A DNA stretch of 64,000 nt from Klebsiella pneumoniae (GTDB lineage: Bacteria > Myxococcota_A > UBA9042). This document shows, piece after piece, positions 62,024 through 64,000 of this stretch (within the stretch, counting starts at the first letter, position 1; every line of letters begins with the position of its first letter). A program made the translations under genes and the position numbers. The notes under the pieces are model-generated. The model made no database searches, was not told the DNA's origin, and worked only from the letters and a program-made list of their open reading frames with translations. The stretch is taken from positions 1-64,000 of the forward strand of contig CAMDBH010000009.1 of NCBI GenBank assembly GCA_945889325.1, read 5' to 3'.

Positions 62024-64000
62024 CTAGTTACCACATTTGACTGCGCCGCCGGTAGGCGCATTTGGACTGACATAGCAGGGCGTAATACACCAATTATTCT
62101 TGGGTTTTGGCTGCCACATCTGGCCGGCTTTGGGATTGCTTGGGTCTTTTTTGAACAAGCACTGGTTGCCGGTTTGGTAGCAGGTATCTAAGACTTCTTG
62201 GGTGCCGCCGCCGGCGACCTTGTTGGGCCAGTTGATCTTGCCGACGTACCACATATCAAGCGCTTTTAGTTCGATGCCGCCGCCGGGCGCAGCCTCGGGT
62301 GTCGGTTGCGAGTAGTCGACCGCCAAGACGCCGCAAATGTAGACGCGCAAAGTGGCAAAGGAGTGGCCTAGACCTTTGTCATTCCAGTAATGTACGCCGA
62401 CTGGATACTGTGTCGGTTCCACTTGGGTGCCTTGCGGTTGTGGCAGATTGATGTTTTCTGGGCCGGCGCCATCGGTGTCGTCCAAAGCTAGATCGGGATC
62501 GTCTTTGACGGATGCCGCGGCACTGCCCCATTGCGGTTTGCCGTCAAACCAGAAGCAGTCAAAAGAGGCGTCAAACCATGGGTCTGGCTTGCCGTCGCAG
62601 TCGGTGTCGGCGCCGCCCGCGAGGGAATGGGCGACGTGCAGGTCGAGGTCGGCGCCGAAGTCGTCCGTTTCGTCCTTGTCGCCGGGGGTGTGCCACAATA
62701 ATTCTACGTGTAAACAGTCGCTTGGCACTACAATGACGTCTGAACAGGTTTCTTGGCAGGAATTGGACTCAAGTCCTGTAGAATCCGTGACGTTGAGGCA
62801 GATCGTGTACGGGCCGGCGGCGTTGAGCAACAAGTTGGGCGCTGGAGAAAAATCGTTGGGCAAGAATTTCAAGCCCGCGGCACCGATCGGTTTGTTCTTG
62901 ATACTCCATTGGTATTTGGCGATTGAAGCCGTGCCTTTGCCTTTGGATTGTTCGCCGCTCAAGTGCAGATTGGTTTGCGGAACGACTTCCTCGCCTTCTT
63001 TGATGACGATTTTGGCCTCTGGACAAATCGCTTTGACGCAAACACCTTGTAAGTGCACGTTTTTATCTTCGGAATTGGAGGTGACAATCAGATCGGCCAT
63101 GTCGGGCGTTGGATTCTTGGTCGAGGGATCGAGGGGACTGACTTGGTCCGGTGTGTAATGCCCCATGAATTCAAGGCTTTTGTTCTGGAGTAACACGACC
63201 GGTTTGGCGACAGTCGGCGTGGTATCGTTGGGAAAGCTCAGAGCGAACAAATTGGAACCGCCTGGTTTGAAGGCAATGTTGCTGATCGACAATGTCAAAG
63301 AGCCGCAATTTTGCAAGGTAATTTTGCGATCGACCTGGTTGCCGATCAACGCCGCGCCAAAATCGACAATCGGCGGCAGTACCTTGATGCACGGCACCTC
63401 TGAATTGGCCTCCAATTTCACATCGGTCGAAGTCGCCACCGACAAATCGTTGGAAAAAATGTGCAGCACGCCAGTGCGCTTTACTTCGTCGATGGCGGCA
63501 AAAGTCACCATGACGTCGACGTGTTCGCCAGTAGCGATCGTCAGATCAGCGACGGTGAACGCCTGAATCGACCCGCCAAAATGTTGCGCGGTTTCCTTGG
63601 GCAACAGCACGCCAAAACCTTTGTCACCTTCGAGGAACATTTTAGAAATCGTCAATGGTGCCGAGCCCTTGTTGGTGATCTGCAACACTTGGGGATCCGA
63701 TGTCTTGCCGGCCTTGACGTAGCCGAACTTGACTTCGGCTGGGACCAAGATCTTGGGTTTGCCTGAAATCGTGCCGAATTTGATGCAAACGGGCGGCGCA
63801 TAGGGGAACGCTGGATCGCCCGTGGCGTCGATGCATAGTTTGGCGTTGTGAATGGTCTTGTCATCCGCGATCTTCTGCGTGTATTGGATGCGAAAGGTCT
63901 CTTTGTCGACCGTGCCGTTCGCTTGGGCGCCGGCCGGCACCACGCGCTTCCATTTGCCGTCCATGTCGCTGCAGCGGATGGTGCCTGTGCCGTCAAAACA
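62024..64000 (-). CDS. choice-of-anchor-D / ASH-domain secreted protein (5' end beyond window)
   Basis: The frame is open to base 64000, so the N-terminus lies outside; 658 residues are present. Two ASPM-SPD2-Hydin-like beta units are visible: VKFGYVKAGKTSDPQVLQIT with NKGSAPLTI, and VDFGAALIGNQVDRKITLQN with CGSLTLSISNIAF, typical of choice-of-anchor-D proteins. A PKD-like segment (KYQWSIKNKPIGAAG) follows, then a domain with DLDLHVAH and DTDCDGKPDPWFD, common in Myxococcota surface proteins. The C-terminus is Cys-rich (CITPCYVSPNAPTG). It is probably an exported structural or adhesive protein; the anchor cannot be judged here. Confidence 0.75.
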   Translation of the reverse strand, partial: CFDGTGTIRCSDMDGKWKRVVPAGAQANGTVDKETFRIQYTQKIADDKTIHNAKLCIDATGDPAFPYAPPVCIKFGTISGKPKILVPAEVKFGYVKAGKTSDPQVLQITNKGSAPLTISKMFLEGDKGFGVLLPKETAQHFGGSIQAFTVADLTIATGEHVDVMVTFAAIDEVKRTGVLHIFSNDLSVATSTDVKLEANSEVPCIKVLPPIVDFGAALIGNQVDRKITLQNCGSLTLSISNIAFKPGGSNLFALSFPNDTTPTVAKPVVLLQNKSLEFMGHYTPDQVSPLDPSTKNPTPDMADLIVTSNSEDKNVHLQGVCVKAICPEAKIVIKEGEEVVPQTNLHLSGEQSKGKGTASIAKYQWSIKNKPIGAAGLKFLPNDFSPAPNLLLNAAGPYTICLNVTDSTGLESNSCQETCSDVIVVPSDCLHVELLWHTPGDKDETDDFGADLDLHVAHSLAGGADTDCDGKPDPWFDASFDCFWFDGKPQWGSAAASVKDDPDLALDDTDGAGPENINLPQPQGTQVEPTQYPVGVHYWNDKGLGHSFATLRVYICGVLAVDYSQPTPEAAPGGGIELKALDMWYVGKINWPNKVAGGGTQEVLDTCYQTGNQCLFKKDPSNPKAGQMWQPKPKNNWCITPCYVSPNAPTGGAVKCGN

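Noticed and set aside
61299-62191. Several frames across the 61-62 kb region on both strands
   Set aside because: They cross palindromes and the 62 bp repeat, and have Arg/Pro/Ala-rich sequence without start sites; treated as non-coding.

Overview
The window looks like a chromosomal segment of a GC-rich, Gram-negative, predatory or saprophytic delta-type bacterium, most plausibly a Myxococcota lineage (Bradymonadia/Polyangia-like). This is inferred from the many Asp/Ala-rich surface lipoproteins, Dictyostelium-type CxDGNxCT repeats, MopE-type DDNCNG repeats, PHM-like copper monooxygenases and a Bat aerotolerance locus. No rRNA, tRNA or CRISPR array was seen.

Layout. 1-16015 (+): the end of BatA, a BatB-BatC fusion with four PPC-like domains, a BatD-BatE fusion, two lipoproteins and a FadL-like porin joined by start/stop overlaps, a PilZ-like protein, a secreted protein and an OmpR-type two-component pair. 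16066-18778: a hairpin element, a hypothetical gene, mogA, an outer-membrane-type gene broken by an in-frame TAG, and a pilin-like gene. 18827-29500: an accessory region with Cys-rich lipoproteins, a c-type cytochrome lipoprotein, a decayed copper/heavy-metal cluster (frameshifted multicopper oxidase, YtkA-like lipoprotein, decayed His-rich lipoprotein) and pieces of a transposase. 29738-37450 (+): a sigma-54-type promoter followed by seven surface-glycan genes (deacetylase, three glycosyltransferases, LegB-like dehydratase, PLP aminotransferase, nucleotidyltransferase). 37522-43778 (-): a giant metzincin lipoprotein and a Pro-rich beta-barrel. 44026-49823: a cytochrome/PHM fusion lipoprotein, divergent from an ECF sigma / anti-sigma / CpxP-like / CX4CH lipoprotein cluster, then a second PHM-like lipoprotein. 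49832-64000: a Cys-rich lipoprotein with six exact 14-residue repeats, greB, a PDZ protein, a hairpin element, a four-repeat protein of unknown family, a Sel1 lipoprotein, a large MopE-type lipoprotein, a hairpin-dense non-coding stretch and a partial choice-of-anchor-D protein.

Together the genes describe an elaborate cell surface: lipoproteins carrying metal-binding repeats, copper enzymes and c-type cytochromes, surface glycan, and envelope stress sensing. The most unusual signal is a family of ~200 bp elements (three near-full copies, one truncated, one isolated hairpin). Each is built of two different hairpins flanking an inner pair of inverted ends. The longer hairpin changes both arms together from copy to copy. 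Two of the loci are paralogous copies of a segment that retain different halves of the same transposase.
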